Part shown: in pieces, positions 5,300 to 5,693 of the stretch
How the letters are laid out: each line of letters opens with the position of its first letter
Position numbering within the stretch: the first letter of the stretch is position 1
Origin: Candidatus Woesebacteria bacterium
GTDB taxonomy: Bacteria; Patescibacteriota; Microgenomatia; UBA8517
Reading direction: 5' to 3'
Assembly: GCA_030699485.1 (NCBI GenBank)
Contig: JAUYMM010000052.1
Coordinates: 1 to 5,693, forward strand
Length of the DNA stretch: 5,693 nt
The notes under the pieces: model-generated
The model's input: the letters and a program-made list of their open reading frames with translations, nothing else
Databases searched by the model: none
What the model was told of the DNA's origin: nothing
Program-made: the position numbers and the translations under genes

Positions 5300-5306
5300 T
5301 TGTCAA
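5278..5306 (-). promoter_or_regulatory. Near-consensus -35/-10 promoter facing the candidate RNA
   Basis: On the minus strand a perfect -35 box TTGACA (5306-5301) is followed by a 17-base spacer and TATATT (5283-5278), five of six matches to the -10 consensus. A start seven bases on falls at A5271, immediately before the 7-bp stem. It is the only promoter in the window with both boxes at ideal spacing, and no protein gene follows it on that strand. Confidence 0.6.
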
Positions 5307-5345
5307 TAACAACTAAGCATGTTAAACTACAAGTTATACAAAGCA

Positions 5346-5693
5346 ATGAAAAAAATAATCTTTACAATATTTTTGTTTTTAACTTTAATTAGTTATTCGA
5401 TCAAACCAGCCATTGCGCAACTTAGCGATTGTGGAATTGATACTGCTATTGGTTGTATACCGGTTTCTGACACCAATGCCTTTATGGGGTGGATACTTGG
5501 TTGGGCTGTTGGAGTTGGTGGTGGAATTGCATTTTTATTAATTGTCTATGCTAGTTTCATGGTAATGACTTCCCAAGGAGTTCCAGACAGATTAAAAGCA
5601 GGGCAAGAATTATTAACATCAGCAATTTCAGGTTTGATTATGCTAATTTTCTCTGTTTTTATACTTAATTTTATAGGAATTGATATACTGGGT
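5346..5693 (+). CDS. Mbov_0395-type pilin-like conjugal transfer protein, 3' end outside the window
   Basis: The visible part has 116 codons and no stop. A signal peptide (1-24, cleavage likely after AIA) precedes a short exported segment with two cysteines (C29, C37) and two transmembrane helices (about 47-73 and 90-111). The loop MTSQGVPDRLKAGQELLTSA followed by ISGLIMLIFSVFILNFIGIDIL is characteristic of the small VirB2/TrbC-like proteins that CPR genomes carry, often named Mbov_0395 family pilin-like conjugal transfer protein. They usually sit near type IV secretion or pilus genes, so such genes may follow to the right. The ATG has no Shine-Dalgarno sequence; a weak TATACA ends five bases upstream, in keeping with the short or absent leaders elsewhere. 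Family-typical length suggests only a few residues are missing. Confidence 0.85.
   Translation, partial: MKKIIFTIFLFLTLISYSIKPAIAQLSDCGIDTAIGCIPVSDTNAFMGWILGWAVGVGGGIAFLLIVYASFMVMTSQGVPDRLKAGQELLTSAISGLIMLIFSVFILNFIGIDILG

Noticed and set aside
5118..5312. Minus-strand 64-codon open frame across the structured element
   Set aside because: It overlaps a real gene on the other strand, its start lies upstream of the predicted transcription start at 5271, and the translation has no recognisable features.

Overview
This AT-rich window most likely comes from the Candidate Phyla Radiation (Patescibacteria), perhaps a Microgenomates- or Katanobacteria-like lineage. The evidence is the gene set: a short two-helix protein resembling the CPR small membrane proteins, a two-helix bacterial PH-domain protein, a coiled-coil/SpoIID exported protein, and an Mbov_0395-type pilin-like protein. 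TGA works as an ordinary stop (end of the PH gene and of the DUF433 gene), which argues against the UGA-recoding CPR lineages. The lineage assignment is inference.

Layout. Positions 1-310 are the 3' part of a tmRNA (ssrA) on the + strand, with its tag reading frame, stop codon, pseudoknot helices and tRNA-like 3' end; the 5' end lies outside the window. Four nucleotides beyond it, a minus-strand block converges on it. Read in transcription order, this block is a SpoIID/LytB-domain protein with an N-terminal coiled coil (4305-2527), then a tight three-gene cluster: a PH-domain membrane protein (2477-1863), a 65-residue two-helix protein overlapping it by ATGA, and a 450-residue single-span protein with a propeller-like outer part (1667-315). 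All four products are predicted to be in or outside the membrane, so the block looks like a cell-envelope module.

From 4306 the polarity switches through a compact divergent promoter. Its two extended -10 elements lie in a perfect 7-bp inverted repeat, each 6 nt from an ATG. To the right are a DUF433 antitoxin-like gene, an internally deleted remnant of its usual DUF5615 PIN-like toxin partner, and a small basic protein that may be an RNase-toxin-like (BECR-type) protein. Next comes a compact minus-strand candidate RNA gene (about 5271-5198) with a consensus promoter, a 7-bp closing stem and a run of eight U's. The window ends inside a pilin-like conjugal-transfer-type membrane protein gene.

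The most interesting points are the candidate small RNA, the recurrent promoter-to-ATG spacing that predicts leaderless mRNAs for genes that begin transcripts, the decayed toxin beside an intact antitoxin, and the unusual tmRNA tag ending in AYAA. Family names come from recognising sequence patterns; no database search was run.
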